Shown piece after piece: positions 46,701-57,089 of a stretch of 64,000 nt of DNA. The stretch covers positions 4,570,918 through 4,634,917 of the forward strand of contig CAJINV010000005.1 in assembly GCA_905178155.1 (NCBI GenBank), written 5' to 3'. The position numbers and the translations under genes are program-made. The notes under the pieces are model-generated. The model ran no database searches. It worked only from the letters and a program-made list of their open reading frames with translations, and was not told the DNA's origin. Each line of letters begins with the position of its first letter. Within the stretch, counting starts at the first letter, position 1. This DNA comes from Amoebophrya sp. A120. Taxonomy: Eukaryota; Sar; Dinophyceae; Syndiniales; Amoebophryaceae.

Positions 46701-49700
46701 CTTCGTCTTTGTCCTGTTCATAAATCGGCGACAGCAACAAATTCAATTTCGATTCAAAAATCAGCTTTTGCATTTTGAAAGAGGCCAGTATAGCCTCAAA
46801 AAGGTGATGCAAAAACGACGCCCATTCCAGCACTGCGACGCGGCGGCACAGGTTGCCTCTTTTTGGGATGTGTTTTGGTGATCTAAAATAGGCTCCAATG
46901 TGAACTAGCTAGATAAGGAGTAGGGTACTTAGGAAGGCGGCTGGAGACCGCTACGATGGTGGCGCTTTGCCATCGCAGAACCACGGCTGGAAGCGGCATT
47001 TCGCGACCCCTTCTGGCTGACGTAATGCTGCCCTCAAAAAGGTGACGCAGAAACGACGCCCGTTCCAGCACTGCGACGCAGCGATACAGGTTGCCTCTTT
47101 TTGGAATGTGTTTCCTTCGGTGCTCTAAAATAGACTCCAATGTGAACCAGCTAGATAAGGAGTGAGGTAGGAAATTAGCGTAATGCTGCCGGGGCCCCGT
47201 CCGGGGCTCCGGCAGCATTACGCCAGCCAGAAGGGGTGGCCCAATGCCGCTTCCAGCCGTGGCCCTACGATGGGATGAAAGCGCCACCATCATAGCGGTC
47301 TAAAGCCACCTTCCTACCATACTCCTTATCTAGCTAGTTCACATTGGAGCCTATCTTGGTTCACATTCATTGGATCCACGACGGTATTCTCAATCTTCCA
47401 CGGTACCATGCGGATTAGCAATCTGCGACCCCCCCCGAGAGGGGTCTCCAGAAGGGGCCCCCTGATTTGCTTTCGCCGATGCTATGCTGTAGAAAAGAGG
47501 GGGGGGTTTTTTTGGCGTCTTCCTGGAGAGGTTTCGGCCACCTCTTGAATCGTTAATCTGAGTTTCTCAATAGAGCTCCATGCGACTGCATGCTATGATG
47601 GACTTTCCATCACAAAAAAAGGCGACTTTACTTCAGAGCTCCGTCAACACGCCACCAAGATGTCAGGGCCCCGCCCGGGGCCCCGGCAGCATTGATGCCA
47701 TTACGTCAGCCATAAGGCACCAAATGCGGGCAGTTTAACGGCGGCAGCAGTGGGCAGGCCTGGCTCTCTTCCGCGGAGCCTTCAGGAGCCTCATTGAAGC
47801 ATCGCCTGAACTAGTTCAGATTGGCGCCTGAGCTAGTTCTCCACTTCCGACATCACATCTTATCAGATTCCCCGGATCTTCATCTGCGACGGCGAAGCAA
47901 CATTGAAAAAAGAATGCGAATCGAAATGAAAAGCAGGCTTACGTCAGCCACAAGGCACCAAATGCGGGCAGTACAACGGCGGTAGCAGTGAGCAGGATGG
48001 CAGTCTTCCGCGGAGCCTCTTAAGGAGTCTCATTAAAGCACTACCTTAGCTAGTTCACATTGGGGCCCTAACTGGTTCATCACTTTCAACATCAAATCTT
48101 ACCAGGCGGCCCGGACCTTCAGCTGCGGCGACGAAACAACATTGAAAAAAGAACGCAAATCTGAATGAAAAGCAGGCCATTTGAAAATTGCAAAGCTGAT
48201 TTTTGAATCGTTTTTGAATTAATCAAGTAATTTGTCTCATAATCGTCTTTTTCCTGTTCATAAATCGGTGACAGCAACCGGTGACAACTGGACGCTCTTT
48301 CGATGGAGGAAAGTTTTGACAACGGATCTAATGGGGACGCGTTCGGCCGCAGGGACGAGTTTTGGTTAGGATTACCGTGATTTTTATCTGTGCCCACCTT
48401 GGCGCCGGGAGTGACCAACATGTTCTGGCCGAGGAGATGCGATTGGTTCCTGTTTAGGAACAACTCCTGGGAGGATTTTGAGATGATGTTCGTACCGGCC
48501 GCCCCTGCCCCTTCATTCGACGGGGGAGCTGCAGGATCAACAACACTCGGTAGTAGTTGTTGACCACATGCTGATTGTACTCGCTCATCTTCAGTAGTTC
48601 TCCCGCCACGCGGCACCGGTCGTTGACCTCGACTCGTCCCTTCCGAGACATCATAGTGCCGCCGCCCTGGTTCTTGGATGTACTCCTGCAGCTGGTCTTC
48701 TTCTTGTTGTTCTTCAGCCTCGGCGCCTAAACGCTCCTCTTCCTGAAAATTGTTACCCTCTCGTCGACGCTGCAGCACAGCTGAATTGTCAACCTCTCGC
48801 TCCTCTGGACTATCTGCCCAATACTGCCTTTCCTGTTCTTCAGTCGCTAAGGCTCGCAACCGTTCTTCCTCTAGGTCTATGCATTGGAAAACAAGTATCG
48901 CACAGCACGACGCACTAGCGGCACCATGGCGGACATGGACAAATTTTTGCAGAAGGAAAAATTTGCAAATTTCGCATGCAGTTTTGTGCAAGCAAGAAAA
49001 TCTGTCATGCAAATGTCCATCCACTTCGCACGAGTACGGTACCTTCGTATATTATGCGTAAGATCGCGCATTTGCTCCTCCTCTTCTTCCCTGTCCCGCC
49101 TCTGCAACTCTTCCCGCTCGCCGGAATATCAAGTACAAATATGTCTGGCTCTGGGTCTGCAAATTTGTGATGCTAAAATGTGCATGATGAAAACACTTCC
49201 TCATGCAGGACAGCATAGCAAGTCTGCACAACGCTTTATCATACGAACTCCGCATGAGAAACTGCGTTTTTGTAGGACGTGAGAGGCTCCTGCCACTTTT
49301 GTTGGTCATGCAGCACAGATTTCACAGGAATGCAAGACCAGCATGACAAGTTCCAACTGTCCAGACCCACACATGATATTTGCATTTGATACGGAACACA
49401 CGCTTACCACTTCCTCTTGCAACATGTCATTCGCCATAATATCATCTCCCAACAACTGCTCGACGTCCACGCGCTCGTCCGCCCTGTGTCTCCTCTCATC
49501 TTCTAGCTCCTGCAAAGCCAGCTGTTCTTGTGCCTCCTCTTCCCGTTGTTGCTGGTGCGCCACCTTCTCTAAAAGCAATTCTTCCCAAGATGAGTAAATT
49601 TGATTAAGTGAGTATTTTTTTTCTGAAACGAAAAATCAACGGCCCCAATGGATGGCGCAGAAAGTTGGGCGTCGCAGTTCCTGTTGCGGCGACGGAGCGT

Positions 49701-52700
49701 CTCCCGATTTGCCAACGGCGTTACCCGACGCGCTGCAGAGTCAGCTCGACACCCGATGTGGTGACGCAGGTCCGTGTAGCAAAATCCATCACGAGACTTT
49801 GATCGCGCCTCAATAGCCTGGCCAAGAAGGCGGAACAGGACTGCTGCCTCGTCGTCCACCTGCATCCCTCGCCCGAGTTCTATTCCGAGCTAGTCCATAT
49901 GAAAATACTCAGCCAATAGTTCCTTGATGCGAGTTGAGTACTACCATGCAGATTGGTAGCAAGACGTTTGGTAAGAGGAATACAGTCATTCTATGTAGCT
50001 AGTTCAAATGAATTTACGACGTCCTTCGATTTGCAGCCGACTCTCATCGTGCGAGCAGCGATATAATTTGCGAGGCCGTTTTGATTAGCGATTTGGCATG
50101 ATTCCCTCTGCGAGGTCGAGTAGAGGCTCTAAGCACTTTAAGCTACACACGAAGACGACAATGCTAGCGAGCAAACCCCTCGGCAGAACCAACACTATGT
50201 CGATCATTAGCTACTTGAATAGAAACGACTTACCTGTTTGTGCCCTTCTCTTCCTGTTCCGAGAATCCGTCTGCCTTCCTGCCCTGGTTCCCGAATTCGT
50301 CAAGCGTTTTCGTTTTTTTTTTTCTCAATTAAATGAATTTACTCATCTTGGGAATTGCACCACATAACCGTTGTTGCTGGTGCGCCACCTTCTCTAAAAG
50401 CAATTCTTCGCTGTGGAGCGCCCGATGAAATAAGGGCGTTGGATTTTTTCAGATTTTCACTTTTTCAAATTTTTAGAACAGGCGCCCTTCTCTTGCTATC
50501 AACATCGACCAGCAGAGGAGTACTTCTCCAGCCACCAAACAAGCTAGTGGGCATAAGAGGAAGAAAAAACTGTAGCACCGGCGAGCGCTACACCCTGTCA
50601 GGCGTTGACTTTGGAACGCAGCCAACCGGCCAAACAGACGCAACACAAATTTCGAAACAAAGCGCAACATTTACCACCTGACCCCCAGGCCCACCCTTCA
50701 ACCTCGACTGAGCAGCTTCATCCACATTTGGCAGAATGCTCTGGCTCTAGGCAAAATGGAATGCCTGTGGAGAAGAGCTGGAACAATCTGGCCGGAAATG
50801 GAATAATTTTCATGCATCAGCTACCAATCGGGAGGAGCAAAGTTCCAGATTTTTCCAAGTTCTTCCAAAACCAATTCCACAACCTCCTCCAAAAGCGCCA
50901 AACTGACAGGCGCGGGGGTGTGGCGGGGGGTGTGGTGGGGGGTGTGGCGGGGGGTGTGGTCAGGTGTGTACCATTTTTCCACCTGTGTTTATGTCGTCGC
51001 TTTTGCGCACAGAGAGGCGCTAGTCGGAGATTTTTCTATATGGGGCCCCGTATTAGGTCGGTTGATCTACTCCAATATCCTGAAGATGACACGGACCCAC
51101 TGAGAAGTCTTGCACTAATCGCCAAGTGCTCCCACCGGCGAGTTCCCTCCGCCGGACATTTCGTTTTTCAAAAGTTCTTTTTTTGAAAAATAGCAAAAAA
51201 ATCCAAGCAAGTTCCATCACCGGTATAAGTTCCATCCTCTTCCCGTTGTTGCTGGTTCGCCTTATGAATTGCAAAAGTATCGTACTCGTACTAATTGCAG
51301 CAACTATGCATGACATTGTCCTTAAAGTAAAACAGCATGACAAAATCCAGCTCTCATGCTGAGGAAATTTGTATTGCAATTACTACGAGTGCGATACTCT
51401 TGCACAGGATACGCCTTCTCTAAAAGCAATTCCTTCGCGTGTTCGTCCAAAGAAGATTCTTCTTTTTCATTTCCCCCCTCGTCGCTTTCAACTTCATCAT
51501 TATTCACCTCGTCGTCCTGCTGCTGCGGTGGATTTATTTCCACGACCTGCTCATGTTGTGCTGGTTCTTTCTCGTCCTGCCCGTTTTCGAGATGATGTCG
51601 TGGATCCTCGTTGACATGGAGATCAGCATCATCATCATCATCCGGTGGTTGCTGCGGTCCTCGTCCTTGCTTGTACTGCTGCTCAGAGGAACCACGCCCA
51701 TGAAAACTACACTCACCCCGAGCAGCAGCTGCTGCGCTGTTGACGCGTCCTAACTGCGGCTCGTGTCGTGGACCAGCATGATCTGGGCGCAGCTCCGCCT
51801 CTTTCTCCTCTTCATCTCCGCGAGTACTTCTACCCCCGGAAAGACAACTACCGGGTAGTAGTTCCTGTTTCACACGCTGCTGGGGCAACAGCACGACCCC
51901 TTGATCCTCGTCGACGTCGCCTTGTTGCGCTGGCACGGCGATCTCGTCCATACCACCACTCGCGGCTCCCACGCCTCCAGCAGAAGCTGCAGGCACTGCG
52001 GAAGAAAGGGAACAAAGAGCTCCTTCCGCTGGTCGTGAAGATGTGTCTAGAAATAAATCATCGTTGATCCTTGTAATGCGAAAGACCTTCTCCAGAATAA
52101 GCTTATCTGGCGGCAACCCGGAGGGCTGTGCTGGCTGTGCTCTCTCAGCGGCCTCCATCTCTCCCGCCCTTCGCGCCGCGTCGGTCTTCTGGAAATCGAT
52201 TTTGAAGGACAGTTTTTCTCCGTCGGTCAGAATTTGCTTCTCCCCACGCATCAGCCTCTTTCGGGTCAGAGCAGTGGTGGGAGTTGTTTTATTCATACTG
52301 GTCCGCTGCTCACCTCCTGCCGTACGATTTTTCCCGGCTTGTTCACTCACTAAGACATACGCGGGGTTGCGGCCAAGGTTGTGCAATTCCAGGTGGTAGT
52401 CATTTTTGTCCTGTCGTTCACCTCGCACGAGCTTCAGGACGGATTGGACGCCACTCAAATATGCGCAGTTGGAAACACTGTAGTCGCAAGTTGCGTCGCG
52501 ACCGAAGGTTAGTTCGGGCAGCTTCTCGTCTACAGGAGCAGACGCCTGGTTGTGGTCATTCTTATTTTCTTTTTTGTCGTCGACCGACGTCACAAACAGC
52601 TCCTTTTTCCAATTCAGAATCGCCTCCGGGCTCGCTTGCTTGATCTTAGCGATGTTGCACGGTTTCTCAGGCTCCAAAGTGATCACGAACCCGACTTTTC

Positions 52701-53055
52701 TAGTGCCTGGTTTGTGTCTATTAGTGAGGAGGACCTCGTGGTCCGCAGGAGGGTTTTGAAGATGTGAGGAAGAAAAAGAACTCTTCTGGTGCTGTGCAGC
52801 GCCTCCGGTTCTTGTTGATGACACACCTGCGGGGGGATGCTGCTGGTGTTGCTGCTTCTGGTAAACCCTGTTCGCATGATTCATGTTGTTTACGACCCTT
52901 TTCTTGTTTGCTCCCGAAGTAGATGATCCGCCCGCACAACTACTACTGCTTCCGCCGGCGCCCTGTCTTGAAGACTTTGGTCCGTTCCCTCCTGCTCTCG
53001 GTACAGCGGAGGACCGCATGTGGTCATGATCCAACGAACCGCCAAAACCAAACAT
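34754..53055 (-). CDS. Giant FHA-domain protein, about 2,621 residues (could be two genes)
   Basis: ATG at 53055. Residues about 180-290 look like a forkhead-associated domain (LTFGRDATCDYSV..., a YHLELHNLGRNPAYVLV strand pair, then LTDGEKLSFKI), a phosphothreonine-binding fold. Long acidic and Gln/Glu-rich coiled-coil-like regions follow, and then a mostly low-complexity C-half with Leu-rich helices (FYDFLLTEMKFPLREFFEKL). Exons: 53055-51412, 51262 to about 51240, about 49540-49392, 49126-49052, 48877 to about 48250, about 46735-45495, 45321-45243, 44980-42399, 42244-40919, 40654-40613 and 34897-34754. Eight introners (5-bp rule) plus two long-direct-repeat introns (offsets 1,700 and 1,540 bp) leave exactly 2,622 codons. 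If those two introns are not spliced, the locus is an FHA gene ending at 51168 plus a separate 1,808-residue gene starting at 46773; that second gene also closes in frame. Confidence 0.6.
35340..35984. repeat. Diverged left flank of the satellite
   Basis: Irregular copies of the GCGCGAGAAA-CCGGGCACC core at longer spacing, mixed with unique GC-rich DNA. Confidence 0.75.
35985..38400. repeat. 122-bp satellite array, about 19 units
   Basis: Perfect or near-perfect 122-bp units from about 36.18 to 37.92 kb, with diverged units on both sides. The core is GTGCCAGTTTGCGCGAGAAA. No stop occurs in any plus frame of the unit. Confidence 0.97.
38400..39330. repeat. Second GC-rich repeat family
   Basis: Many imperfect copies of CTTTTGGAAGCCGGTGGCGG-like words between 38.7 and 39.3 kb, plus a few distal 122-bp-like units. 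Confidence 0.7.
39332..40186. repeat. 318-bp direct duplication flanking an N gap
   Basis: 39332-39649 and 39869-40186 match with about two differences, and 39650-39868 is N. This is either a tandem duplication or a misassembled gap. Confidence 0.9.
40181..40470. repeat. TCGGGTA / TACCCGA repeats
   Basis: Clusters of GAGTCGGGT on the left and ACCCGACTC on the right make an interrupted inverted repeat. ACCTACCCTGG repeats follow. Confidence 0.8.
40655..40918. mobile_element. Introner, family A
   Basis: Full TIRs, target duplication TCCGA, FHA gene. Confidence 0.93.
42245..42398. mobile_element. Introner, family B
   Basis: Full TIRs, target duplication TAGCA. Excision joins GLELL to IPRLEKF. 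Confidence 0.93.
44981..45242. mobile_element. Introner, family A
   Basis: Full TIRs, target duplication AAAAT. Confidence 0.93.
45322..45494. mobile_element. Introner, family B
   Basis: Full TIRs with a duplicated right-end segment (TTTTGTAATGCATGACTACG), target duplication TGCTG. Confidence 0.92.
46795..47353. repeat. Mixed direct and inverted repeats with a 46-bp palindrome
   Basis: 46795-46924 and 47032-47166 are diverged direct repeats. About 46890-47037 and 47208-47353 are inverted arms. 47178-47223 is a palindromic hairpin with a GC-rich loop (stem GCGTAATGCTGCCGG). Confidence 0.85.
47697..48177. repeat. Two diverged tandem copies of about 240 bp
   Basis: TTACGTCAGCCA-AAGGCACCAAATGCGGG starts both copies (about 47701 and 47940); both end near GCAACATTGAAAAAAGAA. 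They lie in the 1.5-kb direct-repeat-bounded intron of the FHA gene. Confidence 0.85.
48878..49051. mobile_element. Introner, family B, diverged
   Basis: Ends TATGCATTGG...AAGTATCGCA and CACGAGTACGGTACCTTCGTATA. 5-bp excision keeps the acidic helix in frame (DLTHK-EEERLRA). Confidence 0.8.
49127..49391. mobile_element. Introner, family A
   Basis: TIRs diverged (GTCTGGCTCTGGGTCTGC / GTCCAGACCCACAC), target duplication CGGAA. Confidence 0.9.
49543..50408. repeat. 41-bp exact direct repeat flanking a TIR segment
   Basis: 49543-49583 and 50368-50408 are identical. Between them, 49584-49612 and 50324-50352 are inverted repeats (CCCAAGATGAGTAAATT). A third, diverged copy at 51243 carries an introner. 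Confidence 0.88.
50919..50975. repeat. GGGGTGTGGCG minisatellite
   Basis: About six copies of GGGGGTGTGG(C/T) in tandem, within the long direct-repeat-bounded intron of the FHA gene. Confidence 0.9.
51263..51411. mobile_element. Introner, family B
   Basis: Full TIRs, target duplication CGCCT. It is inserted in the third copy of the 41-bp repeat; the other two copies are empty. Confidence 0.95.
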
Positions 53056-53746
53056 CTTTTCACACTGCTTTTAGTCGTTTCTTGCTGTAGTTGCCCCGGA
53101 TTTCTTCTCAAAAATAAATGCGAGAGGACACCCGATCAAAGAGGACACTAAGGACTTTTTGTTTTTGCCCTAGATCAAGCAGCTGGAAGAACTCCTAAAA
53201 AACGCTGAGAAGATGAAGCTACGAAACATTTACTTGTTTTAAAAGTCATGCAACGAAGTCACGGAGCTAGTATTCCAATGAATGAGATGATGAATTTCTC
53301 AAGCTCGCCCTGTTGTCAAAAAATTTCTGCCGTGCTGGAAAGCTACTTCTTCGCGCACAGAGCAAAGCATGCGACCTTTTTGCCTTGTCGTTTTCTCTCG
53401 GAAAGATTTTTTTTTTTTGTGAATTAAGGTGCAGATGTAATAGTAGGTCGCGCAGGCACATCCCTACTACAGAGATGTAGATCTCTTTTTTTGGAACCGG
53501 AATCGAACAGAAAAAACACCAAAAGAGACGTCTCAAGAAGCGCCATGAGGTCCAACAAGACTGGAGAACTCCTGGGATAGCAGTGCGTGAAAAACGCACG
53601 AGCTACGGTGCTGCAGCAAAATTTTCATGTTGCTTGGATATGGTGCCATGGTCGCTTGTACTAGGTGTTGATAGAAATTCAAGAATTTGGCGCTTTAGAG
53701 GTCAACAAGTAGAGCACGAGTGTTTTGATGTTCAAGATCTTTACTT
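53056..53746. other. Intergenic, no gene seen
   Basis: The region lies between the FHA start codon and the cyclin stop. It has T-rich tracts (about 53409-53420) and short frames only. Confidence 0.6.
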
Positions 53747-55623
53747 TCACAAACTATCCTCCTCCTCATCCGTCGTATCTGGGCTCGGCTGCGTCGGAAA
53801 GATCAGGCTTATCCTCCGTCCCGTGCTCCTTGGCTGCCCGACAGGATCGCCGGGGAGGTGCTGATCTTCCGGCGACATCGAATAATTTGTATCCTGTTTA
53901 CTCACGGTCTCCGCATCATGATCGGTCTTACCTTGGCTAATTTTCGTCCCCACGACGACAGCTGTTCTCTCGCGCCCGCCGCTCCACAGGCTATCGTACT
54001 CATACACTTCCAAGATTTCTCGCATCACTTTCGTTAGAAGCAGCTCTTCCTCGCTGCCAGGCTGAATCTATCCAGTGCAAAAGTATCGCACTCGTACAAA
54101 TGCAAGTCTTGCATTACAAATCAGAATCTTGTCTCCAAGCTACAAATTCTATTTGTCATGGTGCTGGGGAAAATTGCAATGCATTTGTACGAGTACGATT
54201 ACTTTTGCAATGCATAGAACCGCTAGAAAAACCTTTTTCTCCTTCAGATCCCGCCTGGCGAGCTCCAAGCACGCCTTCGCAACCACTTCCGCGGAGTAGA
54301 GACACCGAAGATCGGTCCGGAGGGAGTCGTTCGCGTAGGCGATGGCTTTCGTGAGGAGGGCCTGGTTACGTGTGGAGGAAGCAGAAGATCCCGAAGATAA
54401 TCCTACATTTCTTCGTGGGCTTCGATTGCGAAGATTTGTTCTTTCATCATTGGCGGCCCCTGCCCTGGGTGATGCTGCGGAAGCAGCTGCACCCACAGTT
54501 GTTGTGTTAAACAACTCGTAAAGGACGGATTGCGTGTGTGCGTGAGACAGACTTAGGACAGCTGAGGAATTCTTTCCTTCATCTTCTTGCATCGTCATTC
54601 CATCGGGAAGTCGTGCTGAACCTACTTCTCCTGCCGGCTTGTTTTCATCATCTTCTCCTTCCCCCACAAGTTGTACTACAGGTTCTCGATTGTAGGAGCA
54701 GAATTGGACCAAATCGAACCCTAAAACCCGCAAGACCCGTTTCTCCATCTGCACGAGTTTTTTCGCTTGCAACTGCAAATCGAATTTCTCCGCTTCGTCG
54801 GGTGATCCGGCGTTCAACTGGGAAGAAAGTAAAGCGGTAGAAAACTTTATCCTATGTAAAAACGTCCCCACCCCATTGTCAAGAAGGAGAATCGGCTAGA
54901 CAAGTCCGCAAGTTTTGGCTGTTTCGCATGACAAATTTGGACTCGTAGTGTAGTGCTGATGTTTGAGGTAGTTCAGCAGCATCGCAGATCTAGGTTATCA
55001 TGCTGATTTCAGCATTACAAATTCCAAAACACGACTAGAAAATGCTTCTCATGGAGGGCTCCGCATGACAAACACTTTGACTTTCAGCATGCAGGTTTGC
55101 ATTACAACTACGGGGTGGGGACGTTTTTGAATACGATAAACTTCCCCATCAGGAGCTTCAACGAAATCCGGCACTCCTCCGTTTTACACGCGAGAGACAA
55201 GGCTGCGATTGCCGTGTACCGGACGTCATGGTCTTGGAACTCGCAGTAGTATATCCTTCGCAAGAGCATCGCACACGTATTGCAGTCACGCATTACAAAT
55301 TGTTTTCTTAAGGTAAACCCGCATTACAAATTTTCTTTCTCATGCTGAGGAAATTTGTAATGCATTTATACGAGAACGAGTGCGATACTTTTGCAATGCA
55401 TATAGCAGTAGAAGACCTGAAAAATGTGGCACGCCGTCACCATCACGCGTTGGGGGAAGGATGCTGGGGTTTGCTGGCAGCATTTCTGAATCAGGAAAGC
55501 GCCGTAGGAACGGTGCGCCTTGGCGGTCGTCGTCTGGAGAGCAGCTTTTGGGAGGTCTTTGCTGTTGTCGTGGGGTGGACCACTCGGGTCTTTTAGCACA
55601 ACTTGGGGTGTAGTGGTGGTCAT
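53747..55623 (-). CDS. Transcription-type cyclin (cyclin L/K/T-like), 423 residues
   Basis: Exons 55623-55403, 55251-55139, 54847-54217 and 54068-53747. Removing three introners by the 5-bp rule gives 424 codons including the stop. First cyclin fold, about residues 36-160: FPQRVMVTACHIFQVFYC, then RYTAIAALSLACKTEE (the A-x-L-ACK-x-EE helix), then MEKRVLRVLGFDL. Second fold, about 205-340: LYELFN, AIAYANDSLRTDLRCLYSAE, VVAKACLELARRD and EELLLTKVMREILEVYE. The NDSLRT block and the LGFDL ending are typical of the L/K/T/C group that partners transcriptional CDKs, not of mitotic cyclins. An acidic, poorly conserved C-tail ends the protein. Subgroup assignment is inference. Confidence 0.88.
54069..54216. 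mobile_element. Introner, family B
   Basis: TIRs present, target GAATC/GAACC, cyclin gene. Confidence 0.92.
54848..55138. mobile_element. Introner, family G
   Basis: TIR TAAAAACGTCCCCACCCC / GGGGTGGGGACGTTTTTGA, target duplication AACTT, cyclin gene. Confidence 0.93.
55252..55402. mobile_element. Introner, family B
   Basis: TIRs (left diverged GCAAGAGCATCG), target TAGTA/TAGCA, cyclin gene. Confidence 0.9.
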
Positions 55624-55701
55624 GGCGGGCGAGATAAAATCTCGTTAGTCGGAAAAGCTCTCCACTGAACAGAAGTTGCGCCGACCAGAGCAAGTTGCGC
55701 G

Positions 55702-55935
55702 CTATCGAAAGTTGATGTTTTTGGGTGAGCCGCGCCGCGCAACCACACGGAATTCAATGGTATCCACAATTGCGCCGCTGTTGTCAATGGGCCATGGTGA
55801 TTGCTTCTCTACTTGAACTTCGACAGGGGGTACATTGACATGATATTCGTATCGAGCACAAAATTGCTGTTGCTCAAACGGTCCTTGAGATCGATGTCTA
55901 TACGTGCTAAAAAAGGCGAAACGTGTCTTGCTCAA
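55702..55935 (-). CDS. Possible small protein or last exon
   Basis: A 77-residue minus frame whose second half is protein-like (RYEYHVNVPPVEVQVEK, then TIEFRVVARRGSPKNINF). It begins with a TTG, so the true start or an upstream exon is missing. It lies just upstream of the cyclin start codon. Family unknown. Confidence 0.3.
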   Translation of the reverse strand: MSKTRFAFFSTYRHRSQGPFEQQQFCARYEYHVNVPPVEVQVEKQSPWPIDNSGAIVDTIEFRVVARRGSPKNINFR

Positions 55936-57089
55936 TTGAAACTGTCTCTTCGTGGTTCTCTTTACCTTTCGCTGTTAGAATCTGACGCAAAGAAGAATGA
56001 TCATGATTACACACAGGTCTCTCAAAAAGCAAAAACCAGCTGCTGCACGTGGGTAAAAAAGTTGGCCTCCCTGCATTCTTGTTCGCTCGGTGATTTTCTC
56101 AGAAGCAAGATCCACCAAAACAACGGATGGTCATCAACAAGGAACTTGCATTGGCGCGCTTTTAATTTGCGAACTGAAACTGCTGAGGACTCGTCCACCT
56201 GAAAGAAAATGGAAGAGGGCTCTGAACAAAGGGCTAGAAAGTATTAACTCACGGACATTTAAGATTTGATCGTCATTCCAGAACCTAGAACATCTTGAGC
56301 GCCGTGTCCGTCTTTATCTTTAATTCACAAACCGATGATTGCCACTAAACCCGCGTGACGAGATGCGGGAGCTGCAGGTTGCAACACTTGCGCTGGTGAT
56401 TCGCAACCATGCGACTACATCGTGAACACCACAATATCGTTCTCGAACCGAAATCAGCGAAACCAGACTCCTGGTCCACGAGGCAACCACAGCCAGAGCC
56501 ATCACACGCGACGATGAGAATCGTTGCGCGCGAGTGGTTCTCTTTCTTTTTTTTTTTAGAAGGTAACAGCCGGCATAAAAGGAAAAAGCAAAGTCTTCAA
56601 TCTTGGGTGTCAATGTGTGCTTTGAATACGTGCATCACAAGTCACAATTTTCTCTCCTATCATCAGCAATTCTTCGGCTAAGAAAGTCTAAAACCGAATG
56701 GTCTTATTCGTGCGGCAGAGAATGTCATAAAAGCGTTCAGAATCTCGGCTTGACAGCAAGTGTCATTTCATCGTTCCAGATCTAAATTCGAAAACTTCAA
56801 CTTGTGACTTAGATGCTAGTGATTCAAAAAAACGCGTGAGGGTGATATCAAAAACCATACTTCTTCCTCTCTCTCTCTTGTTTCGAATTCCGAATTCAGT
56901 CAAAACCAAGCACATGTTGCTGCAAGATGATGCTTGCAACAGCACACGTCGGCTTACGACTATACTTGTTCAGATGAATATTCTCACATCGTAAGTAGTT
57001 TTCTCTCCGAAAAATTTTAGAAAAGTTGTCACGAGATCACAAAGTGAAGCTCGTGTTTTTCTAAATCATCTCAGTACCACCTACCCAAA
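55936..57089. other. No supported gene
   Basis: Only short frames in both strands and no introner ends. It contains the 3' flank of RPL26. Confidence 0.5.

Larger units (their letters stand above)
46703..48278. repeat. 36-bp direct repeat bounding a 1,540-bp intron-like segment
   Basis: 46703-46738 and 48243-48278 differ at two positions and encode LLSPIYEQ-KD in the same frame. An inverted copy of the adjacent sequence (CAAAGCTGATTTTTGAATCG) lies at about 48190. Confidence 0.8.

Noticed and set aside
48119-48250. C-terminal tail of the 48.1-49.0 kb frame as a membrane segment
   Set aside because: Its hydrophobic end is read from an inverted repeat and an intron-like segment; the direct-repeat model bypasses it.
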